From NCBI GenBank assembly GCA_000310025.1, contig FN649729.1:372001-436000 (forward strand): 64,000 nt of DNA, written 5' to 3'. The notes under the pieces were generated by a model. The model saw only the letters and a program-made list of their open reading frames with translations. It was not told the origin of the DNA and searched no databases. The translations under genes were made by a program, and so were the position numbers. Positions 1 to 15,000 of the stretch are shown here, one piece after another. The stretch's first letter is position 1. Each line of letters starts with the position of its first letter. Source of the stretch: Ectocarpus siliculosus (taxonomy: Eukaryota > Sar > Phaeophyceae > Ectocarpales > Ectocarpaceae).

Positions 1-3000
1 GAAGTAGGGCGTAGGTCCGAGCGATGGTTTTGAAGAAAACAACAACGACAACGATATGGCAAACAGCAACGACCCCGTTGAGCGGAAGCAGCGCCATCGA
101 TGGTAAGCACCAGTGCAAGGACCTCTGAACAAAAAAGGCCGAAGTTCTCCCATCTCACATTATCACCAGGTGCCATCAAATTCAGCGAAGCAACCGCACT
201 AGCATTCCCAGCGGAGGGAATGGCGTTCATGCAATCGACGACTTGTAGCCCAAGGTCAGTCGATTGTTGCAGGGAACCATCTGTGAGCGTAACGCTCCCG
301 GTGTTGCTGCAAAATGAACGGCGAAGGAGCAAGGCAAGTTGTAATAGTGAAAGGGGCAACAACCGCTGTGCGCTTTTGGTGCCTCAGCGCCAAAAGCAAG
401 TTGAACTCATAGTCAGGTTGAGTATCAGCGGCCATTCTTTCGCATGCGAAAGTTTCATGCCGCGCCACCGTTCGAACGCGTAGGAGTTCTCCGGTGTTCG
501 TCCAAAGAATAGTAGGAGATAGCAATCGGAAACCAACGGAATCACGCACCCTGGCCGGCGCAACCCACGGCCGTAGAAGGACGTATGTATGAAAGCAACA
601 TGCGTATACGGAGCCAACTGTTATTGTGGTAAACTATTTGCCCGTTCGCCCGACTTCAGCTTTCGCATCCGTGATGTCTTCATACCTGACGGTATAGATC
701 AAAACAACCACTTCTCCAGGATCAGGCAACCCGTCGCGTTCGGCCCCATCCTGCCAAGCGCACTCCTTTGTTACCTGGAAAACAACACATCATTGGCCGG
801 GCGATATCGCCACTCTTTTCAGCATCGGAGAGCAAAGTCGTTCAGGAGGTGGTATGCATACTGAGACAGGGAGCCCACTTCTCACAGAGTACGCCTTTCC
901 ACGAACCACGAATCTACATTCCAAGAAAGGGCAACGACTGCCTGCTTGCTTGGCACATATTTTGCCAACACCACATCCGGTGCCAGCGTCTTACAAGAAT
1001 GGAAGGGTCCTGCGGAAGTTTGACCCACGACGAAGCCTCCGCTCTGGTGGTCGAGCGAGCTTCGCCGTCATCCCTCGTTGGGCCGAATGCATCAAGAGTT
1101 GTGACGCTTGTCACATCACCTCTGTCCACGTCCTCCTATAATTGGAGGAAGATTTTTTTGCGGTGTTTGTTAGTGCTCACAACTGCAATTTGATGCAGTG
1201 TCCGCCATCTCCACGAAAAGGTATCCGTGTGAAAAGTTAATTGGTTGGACACAACTGCAGTACATTGGAGAGTTTTCGCCATGACGTACAGCGACGCTGT
1301 TGTTTTGAATATGGTGGGCTTGGAGCTACGGTAGAATCAAAGCTGTGCAAGGCACAGATGGCAACATGCCTCCGGTTTATCCCTTCGTTGCAGATGCTCG
1401 ATTGAGGCACAGGTTTCGGCGGAAAACGAATGCGAATTATGGCAGGTTCACGAAATGAGTATTGAAAGGCTTCGATGGGGCATCAATCGGGGAACTGCGC
1501 ATGCACACAACCATGAGTTATCATTTCAGGGTCTCCAATGTTATTTAGTCCACGGGCGAAAAAGCGAGCCAACGTGCTAAAGCCAATTTATCACCAATGC
1601 CACAAAAAGAATAACAGAAATGACGGAGCAGACCGCCTTTAATTGTATGCCGGTTCTTGATGACTTGCCTGCGTGAGCGGGTACGTCGCGTTGCACACCA
1701 TGCTCTCGGCCATCTCGAGGTAATTTTTCGGGCAGGTTGCTTCGCCCCCTTCAAGGCTTTCTACGACGGTGATTTGGTGCACCGTCAGCATCCCTGTTTT
1801 GCGGTAAGTGTAGTAGTTGGAAGTACAGCGGGTTGGACATCGTGTTCTCCTGGTCCAAAACCAATGACAAACTATGATGGCGATACGATTATCAATATCG
1901 CAGGCTCCTTCATGCTTGTAGACCTTCAAGCTGCGGAAAGGCGCCACACCTGTCAACCGAATTTGTAGGAAAGAAGCAGCTGCATGGTGTTGTGCTCGCC
2001 TCTGCTGTACCAATTAAATTTCTAGAAACAACTCGTACAACCCACAGCTTTTCGAGGCGTCGAGGATACGTGAAGGCTTTGGTATGTATGGTTGCTGTGT
2101 CGCCGAACGTTCAAGACCTGGCCACACCTGTATTGCGGACCACCATCGTGTAGCGGGTGTACTCGCCAGCATCAGCCACGCTGTTTCCGTCCGACTCGGC
2201 GGAAGCGGTACTGTCGATCTGCGAATCAACGTGCACGCCTTCCTGCTCGACGACAAATACAGTTTCAGCGAAGGCCGTGATAGAGGAGTTGGCTGTTGAG
2301 GTTGAGTGGAAATAAGCCGCGTGACGGAAGCTGTCCACAGACGGTAGTGAATTGACCAACCTAATGATAAAAAGTTATTCCGGGACCAAGAAAAGTCCAT
2401 GCAATACATTTGCATCGTCGAGATACCTCAATACGTTTGTACTGTAGCGTGATACCGATTTTCGTGCAACAGGATTCAGATTGTCGGTGACCTGTGGTAA
2501 CGATGCCTCCACCAACCATTTTTGTTCTTTGCAAACCTACCATCAAGAGAGACACGGAGGGTTGAGCGTCGAGTCGCTGGAGGTATACCCCGCTGTCACC
2601 CACGGCTTGTGCAAAGGGTCCTGAAGCCGTCACGTCAGCTGTTGTTTCCACCTATAGCGCAGTCGTTGTCGTGTGATGGTCAGTTGTAGCCATCAGGTTT
2701 GTAGGGTAGTATGGTTCACCGAGCGAGTTGCTCTTCATTTAGCTACAGAGAGCGAAGGCATACAGCTACACCAGCTGAAAGAGTTTGAAGCTGAGGGCGA
2801 GAAGCGAGCACCAGAGGAAGACATGAGTCAACTTTCGGACGGCCGCAATACTGGGAAAACCAGATATTCAGCAGGAACTAGTTGTACCATGCCAGTACCT
2901 CATAGCGGTCGATATCGGTGTTGGTAATCGTGTAGCTCGCATTGCAGACCATTGACTCCGCCGGCGCCAGCGTCGCTCCAGGGCAAGGGATAGCTTCGTT

Positions 3001-6000
3001 CTCGAAGAGAGATCCTGTCACACCTGTAGGTTTCAAAGGCAAAGAGCATTGCGGTGAAAGACGGTAGTGTGGGGAGCAAAATTTCGAGCGGACAGAACGT
3101 CCGGGGGAAGCAGACTGTTGCAAGGATATCCAACGCAAAATGACGAGTAATAAAGATAATCTGGGTACACGTCACCCCTAAGGTTGCATCTGTTTCCAAG
3201 CACAAGATCACGATCACACAACCGCACGTGACCTAGCTCACAGCTTGTGGGGACAAAGTCGCGTGCGCAGGTGAGGATGTTTCACAGAACTCCTGAAGGA
3301 CTCTAGTCCACCGAGGTACCTAAGCGGCAATATATCATTTTTCGCTATCCCTCTTTGAAGCGGACAATATCGTCCTTGCTCGAAACTAGCACTCTTGAAA
3401 TCTCCGTGACAAACTTCGTCTCCTGAGCTGTTCGTATGCTTCAATTCGGGGTAGTTCACTTAGTGATTACTACGACAGAGCACTTTTCGCATGCCCTTTT
3501 TCCGAACACATGCAACAAGCACAGGATTGTCCACGTGGATGAACACAGGAAAGCCTCTCACCGACATCCGTCAGTGTTACGGTCCCCGTGTTTGCAATTT
3601 CGACGGTGTACTCCATCTTGTCGTGGATATCTGCCTCGTCATCAACCGTTCCAACGTCATGGAATACCCCAACAACATTTAGGAGAGCCATGGCTAGCTG
3701 AGTGTATTCCTGCTTCCAGGAATCTTCTGCTTCAACCTGCACGATTTCACGAATCCACACAAGCGTGAGGAACATTGACGGTGGTCACGGAAAATGGGGT
3801 ACGTAAGCATATCAAACAGTTTTTTTCGATGAGACAGACTGACACAAAGACGATCATCACGGCAGATTTACTCTGTCAAACGTGCAACAACAAGGATGCA
3901 CGAACCTCGAAATATGTCCGAAGTCTGCACCTAAAAGGAAAATGAGTAGACTCGACATGGACTCAATGCTTGGATGGTTTTACGCTCTACCGTCCTCATA
4001 CCGCCGTACACGAATACCCATGGCCTTGGTTTTGAAACGTCGACGAAGCCTCAGCAACAAGCAGGAACTTCTACAAAAACCCGTTGAACGGACCATATCA
4101 AAACCCGAATGAGGTACCGTATATCGGTCTTGTCATACCTCGGTACCGCTCGTATCTCGGGCAACGCCAGAAATCGACGCCGTGTTCACAACCTCAGCGG
4201 CGTCCACGTCCGCCTGTGTTAGTGAGTATGTCGCCCTGCACCCGAACTCGATGCCAGGCAAGAGCTCCCCCAACCCCTGACGTTAGTCGTGCCGTCGGTT
4301 GAAGTAGGAGAGTGGTTGAACTAGAGGCGTGTTATGGATTCTGTGAACATCCTACTATGTCAAGCCGGCAAGGCCTAACTCGAGAGTATCAAAGGGAGCA
4401 TGCCCTTCCCCCATGCGTCCGTGGACGAACAAACGGGGTTTTTATCCGTGATATCAAGGCCAAGCACAGCTAGTATTGCCCTAAACCCCAATTACGACCG
4501 AACTGGGGCGTTATATTCATGAGAAGAGACAACGAATGCCGCACGGATTTCGCTACGGTCAGCAACATGCTTCAGATCGTCTGAAAAAGACATCCGAACA
4601 AATGTTGGCCCTCTCACATCTGTCGATGTAACCGCTTCGAACCCGCTGTCGCAGGCTAAAGCAGCGATGTGACCCTGCAGGTGGGAGACCCTAACGTTCC
4701 CCACTCGAACGTTCCCAATGTTTCGGAATGTGGCCGTATAGAACATTGTCTCTCCCGCATCTCCCAACTCATCGCCATCCTCGTCGTTGAATGCACCAAT
4801 CTCGGCTGACATAACATATGTAAAAGGGGTCAAAAAGTATCCAAAGGAGAAGCATGAAGATTTTCCTTTGCACGAAGAAGGCATGAAGGCAAGTTCGCCT
4901 ACGGAATTTACATGTTCAAAGCAGGACAAATGACAGAAATCAACTAAAAAATAAAATAATGGTCTACATTACCGCGCCAACATTCAGCTTCACTCCGTTC
5001 CAATCCAGAACTAGGGCAACAAGTCACTTATCACGATAAACCACACCTACGGATAGACCGACGTCTTGCACGAGCTCTTGATGCACGCTATCTTCGCCAA
5101 GCACTGCCTGACCGTCGCTTGCCACTCCCCGCGCGAACATCTCACTAGTCAGCGCCCCCCCGTCAATATGGTCCTGAGTCAGCTCCAGCGTGGCCGAGCA
5201 GAGCACAATGCCCCCTGGGGCAAGCACTAGGGCTTCCGTAACGGATGGCGTGCAGTCGACGATGGTTCCACTTCTTTCCAGGAGAAGAACTTCCAAAGAA
5301 ACGCTGGTTTCGGAGACGTGGAAGAGGAAGTATCAGTTATTGCGGCAGCACCTATTCGTACCGTTTGCTCATTTTATCGGGTTTCCAGTTCTTTTCGAAA
5401 CGAATACGAAGAAAGAGCGAGGGCCTTTACTGAAGCTAACCTGCAAGGGCCTGCACGTTACTGCGTCAGGCGGGATTGCGTCGGATTGCGTCCATCAAAC
5501 GCCCCAGCGAACCAGGATTCAACGGTGCCGACTTACCTCGTCAGTGAGCCTGTTCCTTTGTTTTCGAGGGTGAACGTGAACCCAAGGTTGTCGCCGGAGT
5601 AGGGTAGTTTGGCACCACTCTCAAGGGATGCCGAAGACACTGGTTAGGGGTTGGAATGACGGAAGCCGAAGGGATGTAAGACTTTGCGCCCTGACGATCA
5701 ATAGTGGCGGTGTTCGAGTACGTTTCCACCGATCCATGGTGCCAACCAATTTCACAAGTGATTGAAACCCAAACCAAACGATCGAGGATCGCGTGTGAAT
5801 TATTGTTACCGGACCACTTTTCGCATGTTGAAAGCCCCGGTCGGCGCCACGCACGTTCCAGAGGTTTCGGGATACATTATTCTGTTTGGGAGCACCTAGC
5901 TCTATCACGAACTGCAGCCTTAAAGTGGATTGCATCTTTGGAAATCATTTGAGGAAAGTTGGTTGGATCATCTCTGTAGTTGTACGTGCACGGACTCTGG

Positions 6001-9000
6001 GTAATACTTGTTGGTGATTTAGTTTTGATTCGGTGTTACCTTTGCCCAAGTCTACGCGAACGTGACAGCAGTTAATTTCTCACCAACGGAGATGGCAGGG
6101 TACAGCAGCCACGAAACTGTGTCGCCGTCTCCCGCCGAAATCATGTTGCTTTCGTCGCTAGTGTTGGCAAATAGCGGAGAAGCCGTGGCCGTAGCAGTAT
6201 TGATGATGTGGACGCTGTCCACGTTTGCTTGCGTTAGCGTGTGGGTTCCGGTGCAAGAAATCGCCTCGTCCGTGGGGCAGAGTGTGCTAGAGGCTAGGGA
6301 ATCGACAACAACGGAGACACGACGAAGGATTCGAGGGAGGGAATCAGGGTTATGAACCCCGTACAATAGTTTGTATTTGTTGCTTCAGCATTGGTCGGGA
6401 GTCGCTGGGACGTGTGGTCGCCTCATACGCGTGCCCATTGGTGTGTAGTCCCCTCCACAAAACCGGTGACCTTTGAGCGTTGAATGGGAATTTACGCTTT
6501 CGATCGTGCGGGGGGGTCATCCAAAGACATTCAGGTGCCATGCGATTCTCCCTCTTCGACATGGAAATTCTTGCCTAACTACATACTTCACACACCAGCA
6601 ACGACCCACTGCCAACCCACGCGCACATAACCACGACCAGGAGGCCATAGGGTACAACCAGAAAGTATAAGATGTAGGGCCGACAACTGCTGATAACAGA
6701 GTGTCACTCGGCGTAGCTTACCTGACCCACAGTCCAAGCCTCCGTCCACAAGTAGTTCGGAAATTTTGACATCAGTCAGGCAGGTGTTGCCTGAGTTGAA
6801 AACTTGGGTGGTGTACAAAACTGTATCACCTTTCCGAGTCTTCCCGTCTAATGAATTCACCGTGTGCACACTTGAGAGGACTGTAATTGTGAGGGTGCGG
6901 AAGGCGGGGTCAAACACGGGGAGGGCAGTCGGGAGAGACGTCCGGTGACGAACAGGATTGGGCAAACACGTTGTCAATATCGTTGTACTTGCTTGCGAGC
7001 GGCGGCAGCAGCATGGTGTGATATTGATGTTGCTGTTGGTGCTAGAGAAAACCGTAGTACAGCAGGCTGTTTCGGCGAAGGAAAAGAAACAGCGATCCTA
7101 AACCGACATGCTGCGAAACCATCTGTTGTTAGTCTCTCGCAATCTCGCCTTATACGACTCTGGCAACTGAATAAAGACTCTTGGATCATCACGGAGTCGG
7201 CGGGGCAGATAAACCGAAGTACTGTCGGTTCTTGTATACTCACCAACGGAAAGTTGAGGGGTTTGGGAGACGTGTTGTGAGATCCTCGTCTGGCGGAAGA
7301 TGAGCTCTCCGTCTGGGTCTGTCGCCGTAACAGAAGCTGCACACACGATCTGTCATTACGACCAGCAAGAGAGAACATACCGTACGGACCATGGGTGAGA
7401 CAATGCACAATGGAACATTGCGGCATCGCAGGCGACTTGAAAAGGACCTCAAAATATGGTAGCCCACAACTATCGGGCACGAACGCAAATGACACAACCC
7501 ATTCACGGTTGTCTTGGGTGCTTCAAGGAGGAGGCAAGATCGTGTTCTACTCTACCTTTCCAGCATCGATGTCGTCTTGGGTGACAATGTAAGTGCCAGT
7601 GCACATCGCTCCCTCGCCAGCGTCGAGCTTCGCTCCAGAGTTCACGTCAGGTTCGCATGTCAACTCCACCTAAGCAGGCCAGGGTTAAAATTCGGTCAGG
7701 TTTGGATAGGTAGGTACTACAGCGTGCTTGAGTTTCTAAACCACGGGTCCCTCCAGATGCAATGACCACGGACGGAATGGAGGACTCGAGCACCGGCGTT
7801 GAGGGGCTGTTCTGGTCTCAACTTTGCATTCGATTGCCTTTTTCTCGTGTTCACCGTGCTCGGGTTTGCCTTCAAAGAAAGGAACCCAGTGCAAACACTA
7901 TATATCCCACACTGTCGCTCGAGGTAGGTGCATGTACAATTTAATAAGTACACGACACGTGATCCATTCCACTTTAGAAACCCACCTACCTTCGAATTGA
8001 CGGGTGTCACCGACGACAGGGTAACGGTCCCGTTGTTGTCAATATTTAGCGTGTAGGTGATCTCATCCCCCAAGGCAGAGGCTGCTCCGATTCCATCCAC
8101 GGGCAAGTATTCCGAGTTGTGCTCTGTCACATGAAAATCGAAATTTTTACAAGGAAGATGTCGGCAAGTTGTGCCCAGGAAGCACGGGTGTTGCGAGCGC
8201 AATCGAGGCCTGGCTAACGCCTTCCATGGCGAAGTGGTTGCTCGGGACGTGGTGCGCAGGATGCCATCAGGCGCTTTCTATTGCCTTCCATAAAAAAATG
8301 CAACTGATAGGCCAGAGAACATTGGGGTGCAACGGCACTCACCGATGAGGAAGGCAGACTTTCCCTCTAGCGGAACATGCAGACGGTATTGATCGTCCAA
8401 GGGTTCGTCCCCGATGGCCGTCTTAGCCGTAACCCCTATATCGTGATCGACATGACCATCGTTCATGTTCTCCTGGGTCACGTGAACGACCGCTGTGCAC
8501 GTGAAGGTGTGCCCCTCTAGCGGGCAGAATAGCTCGTCGCCTGGATACATATGCGACAACAATTTGGAGGCGCCAAACAGTTTTCGGGGGTTCTGGTTTT
8601 CCCATGAAGCTCAAAAGGACCCAGGCAGTCAGTGAAGTTGGACTTCCTCGACGTAGGTGGGGCGTTGCACAGATTTCCTGGGTCGATCTTCGGGTAGGCA
8701 AAATAGAATATTCCATGATGTGGTGCGGACACATGATTAGGGAGCATGCGGCATGGGGGTGACCCGAAGGCATGAACAACATACGCCGTGTTCATGCACC
8801 GCTGGCATGTACTGTGGGGATTGATCTTATGAATAAATGCACAGTGATAAACGCCCCAGGGTATGGCCAGGCGATTTGTGAATACCATGAGGTTGAAGTG
8901 GAGGCACTGGTGTGTGTTGCAATTGAAAAGAGACGAGCGATGCACCCTCTGTTTTCCTCGAGAGGCGCTACACGCAGTGTCTCAGTGATAAACAACTTCT

Positions 9001-12000
9001 GTTAATTTTGATCCCTAATCTGAATTCTCGCGGTTAGTTTCCTGTCTCCACCTCTCATACCCGAAAAATCCGTCGAACATGCTAGTGTCCCCGGAGATGG
9101 GTTGTCCACGACAACATTGCCCAGGCACGTGTTTCCTGTGTTGGTGACGGTATACGCTAGCGTAACTTCGTCGCCAACGTTGACCACTCCGTCTGCACCA
9201 TTGTCCACCCCGCCAACAACCTCTGAATCACCGCACATGCCGAGCGGTAGAGAACGCGCAGCGATCGGGACAAACATAGCATTGAACAAATCGAAATGAT
9301 GATGCACCAGTTGCGTCTCCCTCGAAAAGAGATGCTCATGTATTGCACATATGGCATCTGGGTACACCATGAAATCCTATCAAAGCCAAAGTCTAAACTA
9401 GGCATTCGAGGCGGCTTACCGATGTCAATCCCGTCGACCTGTTCCAGACTCTGAGGCTCTGAGGAATTGGACACAGAGATGGGGCCAATGGGGCTGTCAG
9501 CCGAAATAGTCGCTTCGCTGCTAACGACTCCGGCATTCACGTCATCCTGGGAAACCTGAGGGTTGAAAAAAGTGTGTGGGTGTTAATTCTCTTCAGGGAT
9601 CGTGCGCTTTGAAGGCGAGAAGGTCAATCTGTTCGTGCGGTGATAATCCTACGTCCCAGTCACATCGGCCAGCCGGAGGTAATTTCAACCGGAGTAGGCA
9701 AATGCAGGGAAGAGCGCAAGTCGAACAGAGCGAGCAACGGATGCTCCTTGAACCAATCAACCAATGGAAGGCAGCCCTTTAGAAAAAGGTTAGAGGGAAT
9801 TTGCTCCAGCAGGACCGTTTCAAGAACTTCTTCGCACTGACGCGCAAAAGCTTGAACAGAACACGGTGTCAAACGTCGCACACTTACCGGGTAGAAGGCG
9901 GAGCACGAAACCTCTGCGCCTGGAGCCAGGCTGAGTCCGAGTAGAGAAGGAGTGCAGACTATTGCGGCATCGGGGTGGCTGAGCAGAGCCGAAACGCCAG
10001 GAGCAAGGTGAGTGCAAAGAAGGAAAGCATGCTTTAGTCTTGACACACGTCTGCAGTGGCAATGTCGAACACTTCGATGCCCGTTATCTAAACCATGAGC
10101 CAGACGATGCACGGACAAAGGGAGCGATCAACGATTCCGGTGCGAAACGATTGAGCTGCCATTATTTAACCCTATCGCTCCAAGGTACGGTGCTCCGCAG
10201 CGATAGCTGGCTCAACGATAGTTAATGCTCTTGCTATATTGAACAACGATGGCGTCGAGAAATTCCCTAACGTTGTACCTCGAGATAACATATTTCGAGG
10301 CTAGTCTGTAGGTTCGAAAACGACAAAGAGCGAGGAAGCTGCCACCACAAGCCCCCTTCGAACCAACAATACCGTCGGCAAGCCCTTTCCATTAGCGGCT
10401 AGCTCACTTAGTTTCCGCGATCAAAAGGAGCGAGTCGACCACCGACAGGTGTGTCAAGGTGACGGTTCCCGTGTTTACGATAGTCATCTCATGCTCGATC
10501 AAATCGCCAGGGCTCGCTCCCCTCTCCCCGTCGCCGTCCTCGAGCGCAGTCGTGATTTCCAATGCTAGCCCCGACGATCGAAGGAGAGTTGTAGAGGCCA
10601 AAGCAGTGGCGCTAGTGAAGGCACCCAAGGGGGCGCTTGCGGTCATCCTGGCAAATTGCGAAGGAGAGGAAAGGGGGTGAGATCGGCCATCGAACTCGCG
10701 AAATGTCGTTTGGCAGAGCGTGCGCGTCAACCTTTAACGTGCCCAGAGAAGCTCCAATGCGGACCCACACCGGGCCGGCACCAAGTGAAGATATCCTGTG
10801 CTGCGGATGGCAAAACCTGCCACAACATTTCCGCACCAGGTTGCTAAGGGAATGGAGACGGCAACGGAGTTAAATGGGCCCCGAAAAGCCTCCTCAATCG
10901 ATCCTCGACTTACGTGACGTTGCTCGCAACGACCCCTGCATCGATGTCGGCCTGAGTGATGGCTGTAGTAGGGTAGCAGTGGAGCTCAGCCCCGGGTAGC
11001 ATTCCAAAAGAAGTATCGCTCTCCCAGTTCATGTCGAATCCTCCTGCAGTCGGTCGAGAGCAAGGCCGTCACCAAGGCTGAGCTCAGACTGTTATAGAAC
11101 AGGTTGCCTACCGCCATCTCAAGAGCTACTTAAGGGCGGGATCTCAGCAGTAATTGTCTAGGATAAGAATGCAGGTTGATGAGCATCGTCGGAGCTACAC
11201 AACAACGCGTCACTGTCTCGAGGTCGTTCAGAAGTTCAGAAATTTGTACTACGTCATTCGGTCGAAAGCGGACACGGTATTCGTGAGCGAACTTTTTTTT
11301 GGCCCCGCAACACTTGTTGTAGTGATCAAAATCGTTGTGAATGTCATATCTGTACGAAACATGTTTCAGAATGACAATCCACATTTCATTGAGTGTAGGC
11401 CACAACCAAGTTCTTAGTTTTCAATGTGTCAGCTGTACCACAACGATCTCATACTTTCGCGGCAATCATGGCTGACCTTGAGGGTTCAGGAATCTCTCAT
11501 CCGTGACGGTGATGTCGGAAAGATCGACGTTGCCGTCGTTGGACGCAGTGATCGTGTAAGCGATGGTGTCGTCCACGGACGCCATACCATCCTCCCTTGC
11601 AGGGGTGAAGACGAAGGTTTTGGTGATACCGGCCAAGGGATCCTGCGAACGAACGCGAATTGCAAAGGAAACGGACCAACACGCGCACCATTAGACCAAT
11701 ACTTCAATTCGAAGAGCGTTCACCCACACTAGCGACGAGCGGAAGCTTCTCACGCAGCACAATTCAGGCTTTGCAAATCTGACCTGCTTCAAGGCGACAT
11801 CCACCACCGTTCCGTCGCTTGTCTCTTCGCTCAAATTCCCTGGTTCATCCTCATACCACGCGGTTACCTGTGCCCCTGCCGACTTCGTACCAGTGTTTAT
11901 CTGCGCGTTTCGACGAAAGGACGAGGTAAGGCTTAGATGGTACAACGTTTCTGGTAGTTCGACCATCCAAGCAAAGGGGAGATTTCAAAACAGGGAAAAC

Positions 12001-15000
12001 GATCGCCGCAGACAAGATGAGGTAACAGGGCTAGGGAAAACTGCAATTTACCAACAGTGCCGCACTGCAACAAAACATGAGCGCTTCTTTGATGTGTTGC
12101 ATTTCGGCCGTGCGCCTTCAAGAGTTTTTTGACACTGCAATTGGAAGAAACAATCACCCGGTGCGCTGCAGAACCGAGAAGTATCCATTGATTCCTGCGT
12201 ATTTTTTCGGAGTTTTGTTGGAGCTTGTTCTCAATTCATCACCCGCCGACCACCTACCACTATATATTTTTCACCCATTGGCGTATGTACCTCGGTTTGA
12301 CCAACCGCGGACGAGAATGTACAAGTCAGCGAGCTGCCCCCCCGAAGACCGGAGTCCGGGTAACGCGCGAGACCTTGGATTTTCAAGGACTCGTACGTCA
12401 GGGTTAGCTGGCCGTCCTCGGTATCTGCTTCATCAGTCATGGAACCTCCATCGACGTCCTCGCACGTCAACGCGCTTGTGATGCCGGCACCGTCTCCCCA
12501 TGCGGCGACATAGATGTCGAATACTTGCAGCAGACCGGTGTTGGTGACCGTGAGCACATAGGAAACAGCATCAGATGTTGCGGCCGCTTCGAGGGGAGTT
12601 GCCGTTTTGGGATATGACGCGGTGATGACGAGCCTAACGGAGCCCTCCTGGTTTCAGCGTAAGGTGCACAACGAACAGAGGAGCCGCAGAAGGAGTGGGA
12701 GTAGAATCCCGACCAGCAGTGCAATTTCGATGGGACGTCGTCAGCGACTTGGTTTTCTTGTTTTTCAATCATCGGAAGTGATACCTCTCTTTTGATCCGT
12801 TTGGCCAACCACTTGGTAGACTGCGGCCTCATTGGGTGGCTGTTTGGTTGTTGGTCATGTATCAAAGCACCCGAAGAAGCAAGAGGTTCCCCGTAGTATT
12901 GAACCCCGGAGGGTGACACAGGCGATTCACATCGAAACAACGTGTTTCAAAGAAGTCCTTTCATTCACCAACGATTCGAGTTCCAAGATATCGTCCCTAG
13001 AACGTAGATATGTGTAGCTAGCACGTTCCCAACACTGAGGCATCTCCGACAATCTACCTAAAGAATGGTACTTGAACTTCGAAAACCCATCACATCTCAA
13101 AGGTATCTTGTATAAACACACCGCAGGGAGTGACGGAAGAACATTACCAACGTCGAAGTCATCACGCGCTCACGCACGCACCTGATCAAGGGATACGACT
13201 GTGGCATCGGCTGCGTCAACCGCGTTTCCGCTGACATCGCTGGCCGTCACCGATGCCGCCGACGAGACCTCGAGCGCGTTGACGTTGTCCTCGGTGATAG
13301 CATAGCTCGAATTACACGTGATCACCGCACGCACGGCCAGAGTACCACCAACGGTGATAGAAGAAGCGTTTCTAGACGCTATCGCGGTGTCTCCGCATGT
13401 CGTTGTGGACGAAATGCCTGTCGAGGGTGGGGAGGTGCACACTGTTGTTCAATTTGTTTTTGTCTATCCGCCATGTGAAGGGGGCCGTGACTTGGCGATG
13501 TCACCATGCCGCCAGAAAAGACAAGCATTCTAAGTTCTGGGATGCAAGCTGCCGCAGAGTGTGGAATGTATGTGTCAGAGTCCATCACATGGGTTCAAAT
13601 ATATGTCATTGGCATCATTCACATTTCCGGTTGTACCAAGAACTCTGCGATTGCCCACCAAACATCTGTTGAGATGAAGTTGCTGCTGTTGTATATCGCC
13701 AACATAGTAGTATGCCGTGACTAGGGACATAGGGGAAACACAAACTTCACGTACCTGCATTTGTGCCCCCGTCTGCCAGGGTTATCCCCTCTAAAACTGC
13801 ATGCCCGTTGTTTGTGATCGTGAAAACGTAGCTGCGTGTAGTATTCAGACAGCATCATCCAGGGGGCACGGTGGCAAAACATTAGAGAATGTAGAGGGCA
13901 GGATCAAAGGAGCGGTCAAATCATGGAGCTATACAATATAGACTGTTCCTACAGGAGCAAAACGGTGAAAGGTATGGTTCAGTACAGCGCAAAACAGTAC
14001 CCACTGTAGCCAGGGCAGAAACAAACATCGACAAATACGACAAAGACCAACAGAAAAAACTACACTACCAAAAACCACGGAGACAACTACAACCGCAACG
14101 ACGGGCATGCTCAGCGAACAGTCGAGAAGAGAGTCTGATAGCCGATACGTAGCCAGTATTCTTCGAGGCCCTCCGCCCCACCTTATCATCTCCCCCACGT
14201 CCGCAAGTCCCTGCATCCCGTCTGCGCTGTCATCGGCGAATGTCCCCACCATATCTGCAGGCGAATCAATGGAAAGTTCGAGTTCACTCAAGCATCCTCG
14301 AGAGACCTCGACGATTGATGCGGAGCCGACGCCGGGTCCTTGAAACCGCATCCCGGGAAATGCAAGCTCCACCAAACTTAGTTTGCCACTGCATGTTAGA
14401 CCCCAACGTTGTTTCCGATATGTGTTTGCAGCGAACGACGCTGTCCCGCGTGTTGTCACGAGACGAAAACCACTGATTCGCAGTGCACCTTGTTTTGAAA
14501 CCATGAACACATGTGATGCCTACTGTACTACGTAGCCAAACCGAGCTCAATCTCACCGAGTTGGATAGACGGAGGCGGGGGAAGGTCGATGGATACCGTT
14601 GTCTGCGAGGGAACAGGAAGCCCCAACGTTGCGTCAACGGAGTGAACCCTGTAGAGGCAGACACCAAATAGATGCAGAAAGTATCACCAGGCGCCCGAGT
14701 ACGTTCGGAAAACAAGAGCAAGAAAGCGAGAAGGGGCAACAATGTTCTTCATCTGCGCTTGACGGCTCTGCAAATCTTGGCTTTCGAAACGCACAGCCAT
14801 TTGCCTCGTATGATGGAAAGTTCTTGTGACTACACGTCAAGCGCATGGCATTGAAAGTGTCCTTGATGAATGATAGATACAACCAGCATGCACGATAGAA
14901 GAACGTTCACCTTGAAACAGTGGTAAGTCCGCCGGCTTCAATCGCCGCCCAGTTGAGGACAGATAAACCAGAACATCCGGCAGACTGGCCAGGTTCCGAA

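Noticed and set aside
3737-4138. A possible extra exon between T3 and T4
   Set aside because: The next exon already begins with the segment expected there (EDSWKQEY... matches EDSVHQELVQ of T2), and both neighbours are in phase 0, so nothing is missing.
10565-10600. An alternative acceptor (GGGCTAG) that would split class k of copy E
   Set aside because: Using the upstream acceptor at 10,647 keeps the phase with class j and gives 240 bp, the length of this exon in three other copies.
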